The notes: a model not told the origin generated them from the sequence alone. A DNA stretch of 64,000 nucleotides from an uncultured Flavobacteriaceae bacterium (GCA_905479065.1 CAJQLB010000002.1:62001-126000), one strand, 5' to 3'; positions 1 to 9,837 are shown, counted from the stretch's first letter. Numbers and translations: made by a program.

Positions 1-2076
1 TTTTTAACTGCTGAAAATATTACGATAAACTCACATTACTCCAAAGACGATTTACAAGATGTTAATCATCTAGATTTTGCAGCAGGTCTTCCGCCCTACC
101 TACGTGGTCCCTATTCAACAATGTATGTAAAAAGACCATGGACCATACGACAATATGCTGGCTTTTCAACAGCCAAAGAAAGTAATGCTTTTTACAAAAG
201 AAATCTTGAAAGCGGTCAAAAAGGTCTTTCCGTAGCATTTGACTTGGCAACACACAGAGGTTATGATTCTGATCACCATCGCGTAATCGGTGATATCGGT
301 AAAGCCGGTGTGGCAATTGACACCGTTGAGGACATGAAAACTCTCTTTCATGAAATCCCCTTAGATCAAATGAGTGTATCAATGACAATGAATGGTGCCG
401 TTCTCCCAATTATGGCCTTTTACATCGTTGCCGCAGAAGAACAAGGGATCAATTTGAACCAACTCAAAGGAACTATTCAAAATGATATATTAAAAGAGTT
501 TATGGTGAGGAACACTTACATCTACCCTCCAAAATCTTCGATGAAGATAATTTCAGACATCTTTGAATTCACTAGTATCCATATGCCAAAATACAATAGT
601 ATAAGTATTTCTGGATATCATATGCAAGAAGCGGGAGCTAGCAGTGATTTAGAGTTAGCTTACACATTAGCAAATGGATTAGAGTACATAAAAACGGGTC
701 TCGCAACGGGAATGAATATTGATACATTTGCACCAAGATTATCATTTTTTTGGGGCATTGGTATGAATCATTTCATGGAAATTGCCAAAATGCGTGCAGC
801 AAGAATGTTATGGGCAAAAATCATAAAACAATTTAATCCTAAGAATCCAAAGTCCATGTCTCTAAGAGCTCATTGTCAAACTAGTGGTTGGAGTCTAACA
901 GAACAAGATCCTTTTAATAACGTAGCAAGAACAACAATTGAAGCTTCTGCTGCTATTCTCGGAGGAACTCAAAGTTTACATACCAATGCTCTTGATGAAG
1001 CAATTGCTTTACCTACTGATTTTTCAGCACGAATTGCAAGAAACACACAATTATTCTTGCAGGAAGAAACAAAACTATCAAAAACTGTTGATCCCTGGGC
1101 TGGAAGTTATTTTGTGGAAAAATTAACTGATGACCTTGCCAAGAGAGCGTGGACCTTATTGGAAGAAGTTGAAGCCTTAGGTGGAATGACAAAGGCAATT
1201 GAGGCTGGAATCCCTAAAATTAGAATCGAAGAAGCAGCAGCTAAGAAACAAGCGAGGATAGACTCTGGGCATGATGTCATTGTTGGTGTCAACCAATACA
1301 AATTAGATTTTGAGGATCCAATACAAACACTGGAAGTGGACAATCAAATTGTAAGAAATGAGCAAATTGGACATTTAAAAAACATTAAAAAAAGTAGAAA
1401 TTCAATAAAAGCAAATGAAGCTCTTTTAAAAATAACTGCAGCAGCGAGAACAGGACAAGAAAATTTATTAGCTTTAGCCGTAGAAGCTGCCAGAGAGCGT
1501 GCCACTTTAGGAGAAATTAGTCACGCTTTAGAGGTCGTATTTGGAAGGTATAAAGCCAAAATAAAAACATTTTCAGGCGTGTATAGCAAAGAAGTTAAGA
1601 ACGATATATCATTTCAAAAAGCCAAAGATTTGGCAAATATTTTTGCTGAGCAAGAAGGACGCAGGCCTAGAATTATGATTGCTAAAATGGGACAAGATGG
1701 TCATGATCGTGGAGCGAAGGTTGTAGCTACAGGTTATGCAGATATAGGCTTCGATGTCGATATTGGACCACTATTTCAAACACCTGAGGAAACTGCAAAA
1801 CAAGCTGTCGAAAATGATGTGCACATTCTGGGAATTTCATCATTAGCTGCAGGACATAAAACTCTTGTACCTGAGGTAATCACACAACTCAAAAATTATG
1901 GACGTGATGACATAATCGTTATCGTTGGTGGTGTTATTCCAAAACAAGATTATCAATACCTTTTTGATTCAGGAGTAATTGCTGTTTTTGGTCCTGGATC
2001 TAAAATTAGTGAAGCTGCAATAAGTATTTTAACCATACTCATCGATTCTAATGGACAAAATGATGAGAAAGCATAA
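1..2076 (+). CDS. scpA: Methylmalonyl-CoA mutase, large subunit (5'-partial)
   Basis: Adenosylcobalamin-dependent isomerase that interconverts (R)-methylmalonyl-CoA and succinyl-CoA in propionate, odd-chain and branched-chain acyl catabolism. The frame is open from base 1, so the N-terminus lies outside the window; 691 residues are visible against roughly 710 for the family. The first 530 or so form the substrate-binding TIM barrel ([18 protein letters not shown] is conserved). The C-terminal cobalamin domain carries DGHDRG at visible residues 566-571, with His568 as the lower axial cobalt ligand, followed by the usual GG and GPG loops. The ATG at 121 sits inside conserved sequence and is not the start. 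The small subunit gene normally lies just upstream. An SDR gene follows after 35 bases and may be co-transcribed. Confidence 0.96.
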   Translation, partial: FLTAENITINSHYSKDDLQDVNHLDFAAGLPPYLRGPYSTMYVKRPWTIRQYAGFSTAKESNAFYKRNLESGQKGLSVAFDLATHRGYDSDHHRVIGDIGKAGVAIDTVEDMKTLFHEIPLDQMSVSMTMNGAVLPIMAFYIVAAEEQGINLNQLKGTIQNDILKEFMVRNTYIYPPKSSMKIISDIFEFTSIHMPKYNSISISGYHMQEAGASSDLELAYTLANGLEYIKTGLATGMNIDTFAPRLSFFWGIGMNHFMEIAKMRAARMLWAKIIKQFNPKNPKSMSLRAHCQTSGWSLTEQDPFNNVARTTIEASAAILGGTQSLHTNALDEAIALPTDFSARIARNTQLFLQEETKLSKTVDPWAGSYFVEKLTDDLAKRAWTLLEEVEALGGMTKAIEAGIPKIRIEEAAAKKQARIDSGHDVIVGVNQYKLDFEDPIQTLEVDNQIVRNEQIGHLKNIKKSRNSIKANEALLKITAAARTGQENLLALAVEAARERATLGEISHALEVVFGRYKAKIKTFSGVYSKEVKNDISFQKAKDLANIFAEQEGRRPRIMIAKMGQDGHDRGAKVVATGYADIGFDVDIGPLFQTPEETAKQAVENDVHILGISSLAAGHKTLVPEVITQLKNYGRDDIIVIVGGVIPKQDYQYLFDSGVIAVFGPGSKISEAAISILTILIDSNGQNDEKA

Positions 2077-2111
2077 AATCTAGACAATTTAACCTTAAAA
2101 AAAATAGATAA

Positions 2112-2996
2112 ATGAATTATTCAGCTAAAATGCTTAGAGATGACGCCTTAGTAGATAAAACAATTGTTGTGACTGGAGGAGGAAGTGGTCTTGGAAAATC
2201 CATGTCGAGATATTTTTTAGAGCTTGGTGCCAATGTTGTGATTACCTCGAGAAATATTGAAAAACTACGAATAGCAGCACGAGAATTAAGCGAAGCAACC
2301 GGCGCTAATTGCCTAGCTGTTAAGTGTGATGTACGTAATTACAATGAGGTTGAGGACATGCATCAAACTGTTGTAGATAAATTTGGAGCTATTGATGTTC
2401 TTTTAAATAATGCAGCTGGAAATTTCATATCCCCAACAGAGCGTTTATCATCCAATGCTTTCGACACTATTATTGATATTGTTTTAAAAGGCACAAAAAA
2501 TTGCACCTTAGTATTTGGTAAACACTGGATAAAGACAAATCAAAAAATGTCTAAGGTGGTCAATATTGTTACCACCTACGCATGGACAGGATCAGGATAC
2601 GTCGTGCCTAGTGCAACAGCAAAAGCTGGAGTTCTCGCAATGACAAGAAGTTTAGCTGTAGAATGGGCAAAATATGGGATTCAATTTAATGCAATTGCCC
2701 CAGGACCATTTCCAACCAAAGGTGCCTGGGACCGTCTAATGCCTGGTGATTTGAAAGAAAAGTTTGATTTGGCTAAAAAGGTGCCTTTAAAAAGAGTCGG
2801 TGAGCACCAAGAACTTGCTAATTTAGCTGCCTACCTAGTCTCTGATTTCTCATCTTACATTAACGGAGAAGTAATTACCATCGATGGTGGTGAATGGTTA
2901 AAAGGAGCTGGAGAATTTAATATTCTTGACGATATCCCCAAAGAAATGTGGGACCAACTCGAAGAAATGATTAGGAGAAAAAATGATCATAACTAA
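2112..2996 (+). CDS. SDR oxidoreductase, 2,4-dienoyl-CoA reductase-like
   Basis: NADPH-dependent short-chain dehydrogenase/reductase of 294 residues. The Rossmann motif TGGGSGLG lies near residue 20 and NNAAGNF near residue 98. The usual YxxxK is absent; the protein has TTYAWTGSGYVVPSATAK, the arrangement of mitochondrial-type 2,4-dienoyl-CoA reductases, where an earlier Tyr works with a Ser and Lys in SxxxK. The PGPFPTKGA loop and the NGEVITIDGG C-terminal motif also fit that family. It would remove double bonds from unsaturated fatty acyl-CoAs during beta-oxidation, consistent with the acyl-CoA mutase 35 bases upstream. Exact substrate is inferred from family resemblance only. Confidence 0.87.
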   Translation: MNYSAKMLRDDALVDKTIVVTGGGSGLGKSMSRYFLELGANVVITSRNIEKLRIAARELSEATGANCLAVKCDVRNYNEVEDMHQTVVDKFGAIDVLLNNAAGNFISPTERLSSNAFDTIIDIVLKGTKNCTLVFGKHWIKTNQKMSKVVNIVTTYAWTGSGYVVPSATAKAGVLAMTRSLAVEWAKYGIQFNAIAPGPFPTKGAWDRLMPGDLKEKFDLAKKVPLKRVGEHQELANLAAYLVSDFSSYINGEVITIDGGEWLKGAGEFNILDDIPKEMWDQLEEMIRRKNDHN

Positions 2997-3189
2997 GCTA
3001 TTTTATGTTTTTATTTCGTTTTCACTTTGTATGTTAAATCAAAAAATCATCTTTCTTCTCTTAAAGTGAAGTTCACTGAACAATTAACCATTAAAAAACT
3101 AAAAAATAGCTTTAAAAAAGCAACCATTCTATCTCCTTTTTATTTAAGTATTGTTAACAACTTCCATTTCGTAAACCCATAATAAATTG

Positions 3190-3197
3190 TATTTTTG
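3190..3197 (+). promoter_or_regulatory. -7 element upstream of parA
   Basis: TATTTTTG, a perfect match to the Bacteroidota primary-sigma -7 consensus TAnnTTTG, 24 bases before the parA ATG. No TTG was found at the expected -33 distance. It overlaps an in-frame TTG that could otherwise be taken as a longer parA start, which argues for the downstream ATG. Confidence 0.55.
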
Positions 3198-3221
3198 AGA
3201 TTGTTTAAATCACTGAATTTA

Positions 3222-3986
3222 ATGGGTAAAATAATAGCCATTGCTAATCAAAAAGGTGGTGTCGGTAAAACGACCACGTCCGTAAATTTGGCAGCTTCTT
3301 TGGGTGCGCTTGAAAAAAAAGTTCTTCTCATCGATGCAGATCCTCAAGCTAATGCATCTTCAGGTTTAGGTATTGATGTTGATAAAGTAAATATCGGCAC
3401 CTATCAATTACTTGAGCATACGTGTTCGGCTGAAGAATGTATCGTTGAGTCGTCTGCACCAAATGTCGACATGATTCCTGCACATATAGATTTAGTAGCT
3501 ATAGAAATAGAGTTAGTTGATAAAGATAATCGTGAATACATGCTTAAAAATGCCATTACGCATTTGAAAACGTCTTACGATTATATATTAATCGATTGTG
3601 CACCCTCGCTCGGATTGCTGACATTAAATGCTTTGACTACAGCAGATGCAGTAATTATTCCAATTCAATGTGAATATTTTGCTTTAGAGGGATTGGGTAA
3701 ATTACTAAACACCATTAAAAGTGTTCAAAAGATACACAACCCAGAATTAGACATTGAAGGTCTGTTACTCACTATGTATGATTCAAGATTACGCCTTTCA
3801 AATCAGGTTGTTGAGGAGGTTCAAAAACATTTCAACGACATGGTGTTTAAAACAATTATTCAGCGAAATGTTAGACTGGGAGAAGCGCCTAGTTATGGGG
3901 AAAGTATTATTAATTACGATGTGGGCAGCAAGGGTGCATCTAATTATTTAAGTTTGGCTAAAGAAATCATCTCAAAAAATAGATAA
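3222..3986 (+). CDS. parA: Chromosome partitioning ATPase ParA/Soj
   Basis: Deviant Walker-type ATPase that with ParB segregates the replication origin region. The 254-residue product begins MGKIIAIANQKGGVGKTT, with the P-loop KGGVGKTT at residues 11-18, the second signature DADPQANA near 41 and IDCAP near 127. An in-frame TTG nine codons earlier is rejected because a promoter -7 element overlaps it and family members start at the ATG. parB follows after two bases, so the two are clearly one operon. Its small size and lack of an N-terminal DNA-binding domain fit chromosomal rather than plasmid ParA. Confidence 0.97.
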   Translation: MGKIIAIANQKGGVGKTTTSVNLAASLGALEKKVLLIDADPQANASSGLGIDVDKVNIGTYQLLEHTCSAEECIVESSAPNVDMIPAHIDLVAIEIELVDKDNREYMLKNAITHLKTSYDYILIDCAPSLGLLTLNALTTADAVIIPIQCEYFALEGLGKLLNTIKSVQKIHNPELDIEGLLLTMYDSRLRLSNQVVEEVQKHFNDMVFKTIIQRNVRLGEAPSYGESIINYDVGSKGASNYLSLAKEIISKNR

Positions 3987-3988
3987 TC

Positions 3989-4888
3989 ATGGCTAAAGCA
4001 AAAGGTAAACGTGTATTAGGAAGAGGGTTGTCGGCATTGTTGAGTGATTCAAAAGATGATGGGAAATTAACTCTGGATGTCAATTCTAGTAAAATTGCTG
4101 GTCGAATTATTGAAATTTCTTTAGATGAAATCGAAGTTAATCCATTTCAGCCAAGAACAAGTTTTAATGAAGAAACCTTAACTGAACTGGCTTCATCTAT
4201 AAATAAACTAGGAGTTATACAACCCATAACTGTAAGAAAACTAGGATCAAACAAATACCAATTAGTCTCAGGTGAGCGTCGTTACAGAGCATCAAAATTG
4301 ATTAATAAAGCAAGTATCCCTGCCTACATAAGAACCGCAAATGATCAAGAATCCTTGGAAATGGCTCTTGTTGAAAATATCCAAAGACAAGATTTAGACC
4401 CCATAGAAATTGCTTTATCTTATCAACGTTTAATATACGATATCAAGCTAACGCAAGAACAAATGAGTCAACGTGTTGGTAAAAAACGTTCAACAATTTC
4501 AAATTATCTGCGATTACTTAAGCTAGATCCAATCATTCAAACTGGGATTAGAGATGGCTTTATTTCAATGGGACATGGAAAGGCGATGATAAACATAGAA
4601 AATCCATCAGAACAATTAGACATCTATGAAAAAATTATCGCCAATGGTTTATCTGTTAGAGAGACTGAAAAGTTGGTGAAGGATAAAAAGTTACCATCGA
4701 AACATTCAAGAAATCGAAACAAGACATTACCATCCTTTTTAAAACAAGGTGAAAAAGAACTTACAACGTACTTAGGAAGTAAAATAATCGTTAATACATC
4801 GAAGGGAGAAAAAGGAAAAATCATAATTCCATTCAATTCAAAGGAAGATTTTAACCGAATCAAAAAATTATTGCACCGTGCAAAATAG
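3989..4888 (+). CDS. parB: Chromosome partitioning protein ParB
   Basis: DNA-binding CTPase clamp that loads at parS and activates ParA. The 299-residue protein has a basic N-terminus containing LGRGLSALL, the region that in homologues contacts ParA. The CTP-binding domain has GERRYR at residues 95-100 and ENIQRQ at 129-134. A helix-turn-helix follows (about 155-180, MSQRVGKKRSTISNYLRL), then a C-terminal dimerisation segment. It starts two bases after parA. The last 11 bases overlap the next gene, suggesting translational coupling. No parS site was recognised in the window, but I could not search with a matrix. Confidence 0.97.
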   Translation: MAKAKGKRVLGRGLSALLSDSKDDGKLTLDVNSSKIAGRIIEISLDEIEVNPFQPRTSFNEETLTELASSINKLGVIQPITVRKLGSNKYQLVSGERRYRASKLINKASIPAYIRTANDQESLEMALVENIQRQDLDPIEIALSYQRLIYDIKLTQEQMSQRVGKKRSTISNYLRLLKLDPIIQTGIRDGFISMGHGKAMINIENPSEQLDIYEKIIANGLSVRETEKLVKDKKLPSKHSRNRNKTLPSFLKQGEKELTTYLGSKIIVNTSKGEKGKIIIPFNSKEDFNRIKKLLHRAK

Positions 4889-5483
4889 AATTTATGTCCT
4901 ACTATTAATATTTGGAATTTTACCGACTTTATTGTGGTCGCAAAAAGACAAAGCTTCCACAAAAGAAGGTAAGATTGGTAGTAAAAATTCAGTTCTTATG
5001 GATTCTATAAAATCAAAAAAGATAGATCCATTAAGACCTGCAAAAGCTGCTTTTTACTCAGCTGTATTACCCGGTTTAGGACAAGCGTATAATAAAAAAT
5101 ATTGGAAAATTCCAATTGTATATGCCGCACTTGGAACAGGTGTTTATTTTTATTTAGATAATAAAAAAGAATATGACCGTTATCGTAATGCCTACAAAAG
5201 ACGTTTGGCTGGATTTACAGATGATGAATTTTATGGAGATACCACTACCCCACAAATTTCAAATGACGGTTTAATTAGAGCTCAAAAAACATTGAGAAGA
5301 AATAAAGAAATTTCATTACTTGTTACTTTAGGTATTTATGCATTAAATGTAATTGACGCTAATGTTGATGCTCATCTGTTACAGTATAACATTGATGACA
5401 ACTTAGCACTAAAGCCTCACTTTGATTTTAATGAATTTGATGCATCAACCAATCTTGGCCTTTCGTTAGGTTTTAAATTTTAA
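4878..5483 (+). CDS. DUF5683 secreted/membrane protein
   Basis: Protein of 201 residues with an N-terminal signal peptide (hydrophobic residues about 5-20, then WSQKDK). A conserved core follows: AAFYSAVLPGLGQAYNKKYW, a short hydrophobic segment and YRNAYKRRLAG. This is the DUF5683 family, common next to parB in flavobacteria; function unknown. It starts with GTG inside the end of parB (11-base overlap); the only nearby ATG is out of frame. dapB starts two bases after its stop, so it is part of the parAB-dapB-lepB operon. The 'LPGLGQAYNKKYW' motif resembles TM2-like small membrane proteins, but no activity can be assigned. Confidence 0.85.
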   Translation: MQNRIYVLLLIFGILPTLLWSQKDKASTKEGKIGSKNSVLMDSIKSKKIDPLRPAKAAFYSAVLPGLGQAYNKKYWKIPIVYAALGTGVYFYLDNKKEYDRYRNAYKRRLAGFTDDEFYGDTTTPQISNDGLIRAQKTLRRNKEISLLVTLGIYALNVIDANVDAHLLQYNIDDNLALKPHFDFNEFDASTNLGLSLGFKF

Positions 5484-5485
5484 AT

Positions 5486-6187
5486 ATGAATATCGCTTTG
5501 TTTGGATATGGAAGAATGGGTAAGGCTATCGAAAAATTAGCTCAATCGAGAGGTCATGTAATTATAAGAAAAATTGATAATAACAGCGAAAATTTTTCGT
5601 TGTCAGAAGCTGATGTAGCCATTGATTTTAGTATTCCAAATGCCGCAGTAACAAATATTACACGGGCTCTTGAACAAGGTATACCTGTGATTTCAGGGAC
5701 AACAGGGTGGTTAAATGAGTACGATCAAATAGTCAATCTTTGCAACAAAATAAATGGAGCGTTTCTGTACGCATCTAATTTTAGTTTAGGGGTAAACCTC
5801 TTCTTTGAATTAAACAAAAATCTAGCAAAAATAATGTCACAACGAAGCACTTATGATGCATCCATCACAGAAACACATCACAGGCAAAAATTAGATGCGC
5901 CAAGTGGAACCGCAATTTCATTGGCCGAAAGCATTATTAAGAATACAGGTTACAAAGAATGGTGTCTTGACAAAAAGAATTCTGAAACACTCCATATTTC
6001 CTCTGAGCGTTTAGATGATATTACCGGCATTCATTCAGTAACATACAATTCTAAGGAAGATAGTATTGAAATTAAACACACCTCAAAAAACAGAGAGGGC
6101 TTTGCATTAGGAGCTATCGTGGCAGCAGAGTGGATAATTAGAAGAAAAGGAGTTTTTACGATGAAGGATGTACTAACTATTACTTAA
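5486..6187 (+). CDS. dapB: 4-hydroxy-tetrahydrodipicolinate reductase
   Basis: Reduces 4-hydroxy-tetrahydrodipicolinate with NAD(P)H in the lysine/diaminopimelate pathway, supplying peptidoglycan precursor. The 233-residue protein has the nucleotide-binding GYGRMGKAIE near residue 7, SGTTGW at 70-75 and the family signature ETHHRQKLDAPSGTA, with His131/His132 and Lys135 as the catalytic residues. Slightly short compared with E. coli DapB (about 270), as usual in Bacteroidota. Start ATG two bases after the previous stop; lepB follows after about 40 bases. Confidence 0.96.
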   Translation: MNIALFGYGRMGKAIEKLAQSRGHVIIRKIDNNSENFSLSEADVAIDFSIPNAAVTNITRALEQGIPVISGTTGWLNEYDQIVNLCNKINGAFLYASNFSLGVNLFFELNKNLAKIMSQRSTYDASITETHHRQKLDAPSGTAISLAESIIKNTGYKEWCLDKKNSETLHISSERLDDITGIHSVTYNSKEDSIEIKHTSKNREGFALGAIVAAEWIIRRKGVFTMKDVLTIT

Positions 6188-6226
6188 TCTCTTTTCTTCA
6201 TAAATAAATAAATAAAAAGAAAAATT

Positions 6227-7810
6227 ATGACTTGGACTGAATGGGCAATCGTTTTTTTTGTGATTCAAATAATTCACGGATTAGGAACTTGGAAACTTTA
6301 TAAAAAAGCAGGATACGACAGTTGGTATGCATTTGTACCAATTTACAATGCAGTTACATTAATGAAGATTATCAATCGTTCTCCTTACTGGACTATTTTA
6401 CTATTTCTTCCCATGATTAATGTGATAATGTTCCCTATAATTTGGGTTGAAACTTCAAGGAGTTTTGGGAAAAACAGTTATTTAGATACTTTTTTAGCAG
6501 TAATAAGTCTTGGTTTTTATAATTATTACCTAAACTACTTTGCTGAAATTAACCATATTAAAAACAAAGATAGAATTCCAAAATCTTCTTCAGGTGAATG
6601 GGTAAACTCAATTTTGTTTGCCATTGTTGCTGCTACATTAGTTCACACCTATTTCATTCAGCCTTATGTGATACCATCTTCGTCTTTAGAAAAATCATTG
6701 TTAGTTGGAGATTTTCTACTTGTAAGTAAGTATAATTTTGGCGCTAGAGCTCCAATGACTGCAGTAGCTGCACCGATGGTTCATGATACTATTCCAATCA
6801 TTAAAAAGAAATCATATTTATTTAATGATGAAGATGCTCATCAAAAAACCTCATGGCTTAATAAATTACAATTTCCTTATTTTCGATTACCTGGCTTTGA
6901 TACTATAGATCGTAATGAGATTGTTGTATTCAACAGTCCTGCCGATTCAACCGATAACATTAATATTTTTTCATCTGACAGAAACTATAACAAGCCCATA
7001 GATAAAAAAATAAATTTAGTCAAACGCTGTGTTGGTACCCCGGGTGACACCCTAGAAATTAAAAATGGTTTTGTTTATATCAATGGAGAAAAGAATATAT
7101 TACCTGACCGAGCCGCACTTCAGTTTAGTTATTTTGTTCAACCTAAAACAAACCAATTTAATGCAAAATTAATAAAAGAGCGATACGATATTACCGATCC
7201 CTTTCAAATTATAAACAATCAAAATACTTATTATTTTTCAGCAATATCAGACGAGGCATTGAATAAGTTTCAAAATCACCCTAATGTTTCAAGTATCACG
7301 CCAAACAAAGAAGAAGATGGTGCAAGAAACCCAAATATTTTCCCACATCATCCTGACTACCAATGGAATAATGACTTTTTCGGACCTTTATATATTCCGA
7401 AAAAAGGACAAACCATTGACTTAAATTTAAAAGTATTACCTCTTTACAAGCGGCTCATATCCGTTTATGAAAAAAATGATTTAGAAATAATTGGTGATGA
7501 TATTTATATTAACGGGAACCTTGTTACCACTTATACTTTTAAGCAAAACTATTATTGGATGATGGGAGATAATCGTCATAATTCTTTGGATGCACGTGCT
7601 TGGGGCTTTGTACCCTTTGATCACGTTGTTGGAAAACCTATTTTTATATGGATGAGTTGGGATGGCATAAAAAATCCTCGTTGGAAAAGATTCTTTACCA
7701 CTGTCCATGGCTCAGGAGAACCAATTTCATTCCTTATTCCATTCCTAATTGTTTTATCAATTTGGTATGGTTTTAACAAATGGCGTCGTAGGAATAAAAA
7801 AATAAATTAA
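6227..7810 (+). CDS. lepB: Signal peptidase I with N-terminal membrane extension
   Basis: Membrane serine protease that removes signal peptides from exported proteins, using a Ser/Lys dyad. At 527 residues it is much longer than E. coli LepB (324). Residues 1-110 hold three or four extra hydrophobic segments (MTWTEWAIVFFVIQ onwards, a DUF5684-like region), then a further transmembrane segment precedes the protease. Catalytic Ser153 is in VIPSSSLEKSLLVGD (Leu replaces the Met that usually follows it) and Lys266 in LVKRCVGTPGD. The conserved GDNRHNSLDAR box comes near the C-terminus, then a final membrane helix and a basic tail. The long insert between the dyad residues is usual in Bacteroidota. 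Confidence 0.95.
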   Translation: MTWTEWAIVFFVIQIIHGLGTWKLYKKAGYDSWYAFVPIYNAVTLMKIINRSPYWTILLFLPMINVIMFPIIWVETSRSFGKNSYLDTFLAVISLGFYNYYLNYFAEINHIKNKDRIPKSSSGEWVNSILFAIVAATLVHTYFIQPYVIPSSSLEKSLLVGDFLLVSKYNFGARAPMTAVAAPMVHDTIPIIKKKSYLFNDEDAHQKTSWLNKLQFPYFRLPGFDTIDRNEIVVFNSPADSTDNINIFSSDRNYNKPIDKKINLVKRCVGTPGDTLEIKNGFVYINGEKNILPDRAALQFSYFVQPKTNQFNAKLIKERYDITDPFQIINNQNTYYFSAISDEALNKFQNHPNVSSITPNKEEDGARNPNIFPHHPDYQWNNDFFGPLYIPKKGQTIDLNLKVLPLYKRLISVYEKNDLEIIGDDIYINGNLVTTYTFKQNYYWMMGDNRHNSLDARAWGFVPFDHVVGKPIFIWMSWDGIKNPRWKRFFTTVHGSGEPISFLIPFLIVLSIWYGFNKWRRRNKKIN

Positions 7811-7869
7811 TATGTTGAGATACGGTGATATTCAATTGACGAAAACCTGTATCCAATTACCAATAATTG

Positions 7870-8487
7870 ATGAATATCTTACTCAATCCCACATATTTTG
7901 CTAATATTTTGCACTGGTGTGCCCTCGTAAAAAGCAATCAGGTAAGCTTTGAGGTATGTGATTCTTACCAAAAACAAACCTATCGAAATAGAACTCATAT
8001 TTACAGTGCAAACGGCACCTTGGCCTTGTCAATCCCTGTTGTTTATTCTCAAAATAATCGTCAAATGTACAGAGATATTGAAATCTACAACAATGATAAG
8101 TGGCAAAACGTGCACTGGAAGTCATTAATTAGTGCATACGGTGCATCACCTTTTTTTGAATTTTATAAAGATGACCTCGCACCACTCTTTCACACAAAAC
8201 AAAAGTTTTTGATGGATTTTAATTTTAAATGTTTTGAAACTCTACTACATTGTTTAGACATAGAAATTGATTATCTCAAGACCACAAGCTTTGAGAGAGA
8301 AATAACGCAAAATAAAGATATGCGTGATTGCACTAATGTTCGAAAAGAAAAACAATACAATTTTGTGAATTACACACAAGTATTCGAAAAGAAACATGGT
8401 TTTATTAGTAATTTAAGTATTCTTGATTTACTTTTTAATGAAGGCCCAAACACAGTCATGTATCTCAATAATCAATCAATTTCTTGA
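7870..8487 (+). CDS. WbqC family protein
   Basis: Protein of 205 residues of the WbqC-like family, found in polysaccharide and housekeeping loci and sometimes proposed to act in surface-glycan synthesis. It begins MNILLNPTYFANILHW and continues with the family core QTYRNRTHIYSANGTL and WKSLISAYGASPFFEFY. The ATG at 7870 is preferred over an adjacent in-frame TTG at 7867. It sits in the parAB-dapB-lepB gene cluster, a common flavobacterial arrangement; the biochemical role is not established. Its stop overlaps the TTG start of the next gene. Confidence 0.85.
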   Translation: MNILLNPTYFANILHWCALVKSNQVSFEVCDSYQKQTYRNRTHIYSANGTLALSIPVVYSQNNRQMYRDIEIYNNDKWQNVHWKSLISAYGASPFFEFYKDDLAPLFHTKQKFLMDFNFKCFETLLHCLDIEIDYLKTTSFEREITQNKDMRDCTNVRKEKQYNFVNYTQVFEKKHGFISNLSILDLLFNEGPNTVMYLNNQSIS

Positions 8488-8795
8488 CGCTTCAAACAAC
8501 CATACATTACGGGATTCATTGCTTAGTGCCTTTGTTGGTAGCGCTCCTTTTTTTTAAGTCAAAATGGCCATTAGCCTACGTCATAATGATCGGGGCATTT
8601 ATCATAGACCTAGATCATTTATTGGCAGATCCTATTTTTGACCTAATGAGGTGTAGCATTAATTTTCATCCACTCCATACCTATTTTGCCATACTAATTT
8701 ATATTGTACTTGTATTGATAAGAAGAACAAGGATTATCGGTCTTGGCCTTTGTATTCATATAATTGCAGACTTTGCTGATTGTTTATTGTCCTAA
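8484..8795 (+). CDS. DUF6122 small membrane protein
   Basis: Integral membrane protein of 103 residues with three or four hydrophobic segments. A conserved set of His and Asp residues (HYGIH near the N-terminus, IDLDHLLADPIFD, FHPLHTY, IHIIADFADC) recalls membrane-bound metal-dependent hydrolases of the YdjM type. I assign it to DUF6122 by recall of the pattern; catalytic activity is inference. The start is a TTG inside the TGA of the WbqC gene, so translation is probably coupled. Its 3' end overlaps by 12 bases the 3' end of the opposing EEP gene. Confidence 0.75.
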   Translation: MTLQTTIHYGIHCLVPLLVALLFFKSKWPLAYVIMIGAFIIDLDHLLADPIFDLMRCSINFHPLHTYFAILIYIVLVLIRRTRIIGLGLCIHIIADFADCLLS

Positions 8796-9809
8796 GCTCA
8801 TTTTTGAAATAATAGGAAAATGATCCGAATAATTCTGATTAAATACCTCAAAAGTATTTACTTTAAAAGAATTATCAACTAATATGAAATCTATTCTAAT
8901 AGGAAAATATTTAAAATTCCAAGTTCGACCAAAACCGTGACCAGCTTCATTAAAGCTATCTTTTAGGTTTTCTGTTATTTTTTTATACACATAAGAATAA
9001 GCGGTATTATTGAAATCTCCACAAACGACTAGTTTGTAAGGGGATAATTTTTTATGATTTAAAAACAATTCAGTTTGTGTTTCTTGCATTTTAAATGTTT
9101 CTCCAAATCTTTTTAGTAAACGACTAGAATTATCTTTTGTAAACTCCTCCTTTTCGGTGTCCAAGCGCAGTGATTGTAAATGTATGTTATAAACCCTGAT
9201 GGTGTCAAAAGATGTAACAATATCAGCATAGATAGCATTATTTGCCGTATTGGTAAACTCAACAGAACCTGAATTGATTATTGGATATTTTGAGAAAATA
9301 GCTTGTCCATATTTAACACGATTTCCAGATAATTTTTCATATTTAAATTTGTAAAAGGATAAATCTACGTTCAGATGAGGATGATATTCTTGAAAACTGA
9401 TAACATCAGGAGCTTGGCTTTCAATGAATTTCATGATGTCAACTTCGATATTATGGTCATCGATCCAACTGTAAAGGTTAAACAAACGGACATTGTAATT
9501 CATCACTGAAAATTGATTTTGGTCATTTAATGTCGTTGTATCAGGAAATTTAAATAATGAATTAACATGATTAAATCCGATAAGAAGAACCAAAAATGAG
9601 AGCAATAATTGCCTTTTCATTTTAAGAAACCAAAACAAAAAAAACAAAAGATTACTCAAAATTAAAAAAGGCACTGCTAAACTTAAAACAGCAAGCAAAG
9701 GTGATATATGTGGCGGAATAAATGGTAAGAAATAAGACAATATTAATAGAGCTGCAAATATAGAATTTACAACAAAAAGTAATTTGTCAACGAAATTTAA
9801 TTTCTTCAA
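8784..9809 (-). CDS. Membrane-anchored endonuclease/exonuclease/phosphatase family protein
   Basis: EEP-fold metal-dependent phosphodiesterase of 341 residues. Three hydrophobic helices (residues about 10-30, 35-60 and 68-85) anchor it in the inner membrane. The catalytic domain then follows, with MNYNVRLFNLYSW, VISFQEYH (metal-binding Glu), VVCGDFNNTAY, RIDFILVDN and YSDHFPII (Asp-His pair), so the active site looks complete. The substrate could be nucleic acid, phosphoinositide or another phosphodiester and cannot be read from the sequence. Two rhomboid genes and mutL lie upstream on the same strand, the likely transcription unit. Confidence 0.9.
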   Translation of the reverse strand: MKKLNFVDKLLFVVNSIFAALLILSYFLPFIPPHISPLLAVLSLAVPFLILSNLLFFLFWFLKMKRQLLLSFLVLLIGFNHVNSLFKFPDTTTLNDQNQFSVMNYNVRLFNLYSWIDDHNIEVDIMKFIESQAPDVISFQEYHPHLNVDLSFYKFKYEKLSGNRVKYGQAIFSKYPIINSGSVEFTNTANNAIYADIVTSFDTIRVYNIHLQSLRLDTEKEEFTKDNSSRLLKRFGETFKMQETQTELFLNHKKLSPYKLVVCGDFNNTAYSYVYKKITENLKDSFNEAGHGFGRTWNFKYFPIRIDFILVDNSFKVNTFEVFNQNYSDHFPIISKMSLGQ

Positions 9810-9837
9810 TATGGTATCAATTATTTAACAAAAATTG

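Noticed and set aside
62-409. Minus-strand open frame of 115 codons
   Set aside because: It is antisense to the strongly conserved mutase coding sequence.
2983-3069. A 28-codon open frame (MIITKLFYVFISFSLC...) overlapping the SDR stop
   Set aside because: It resembles a signal peptide only, ends at once, and has no matching continuation in other frames that I can see; possibly a gene remnant but not supportable as a gene.
3195-3221. Upstream TTG extension of parA
   Set aside because: It overlaps a perfect -7 promoter element and adds residues not typical of ParA; the ATG at 3222 gives the standard start.
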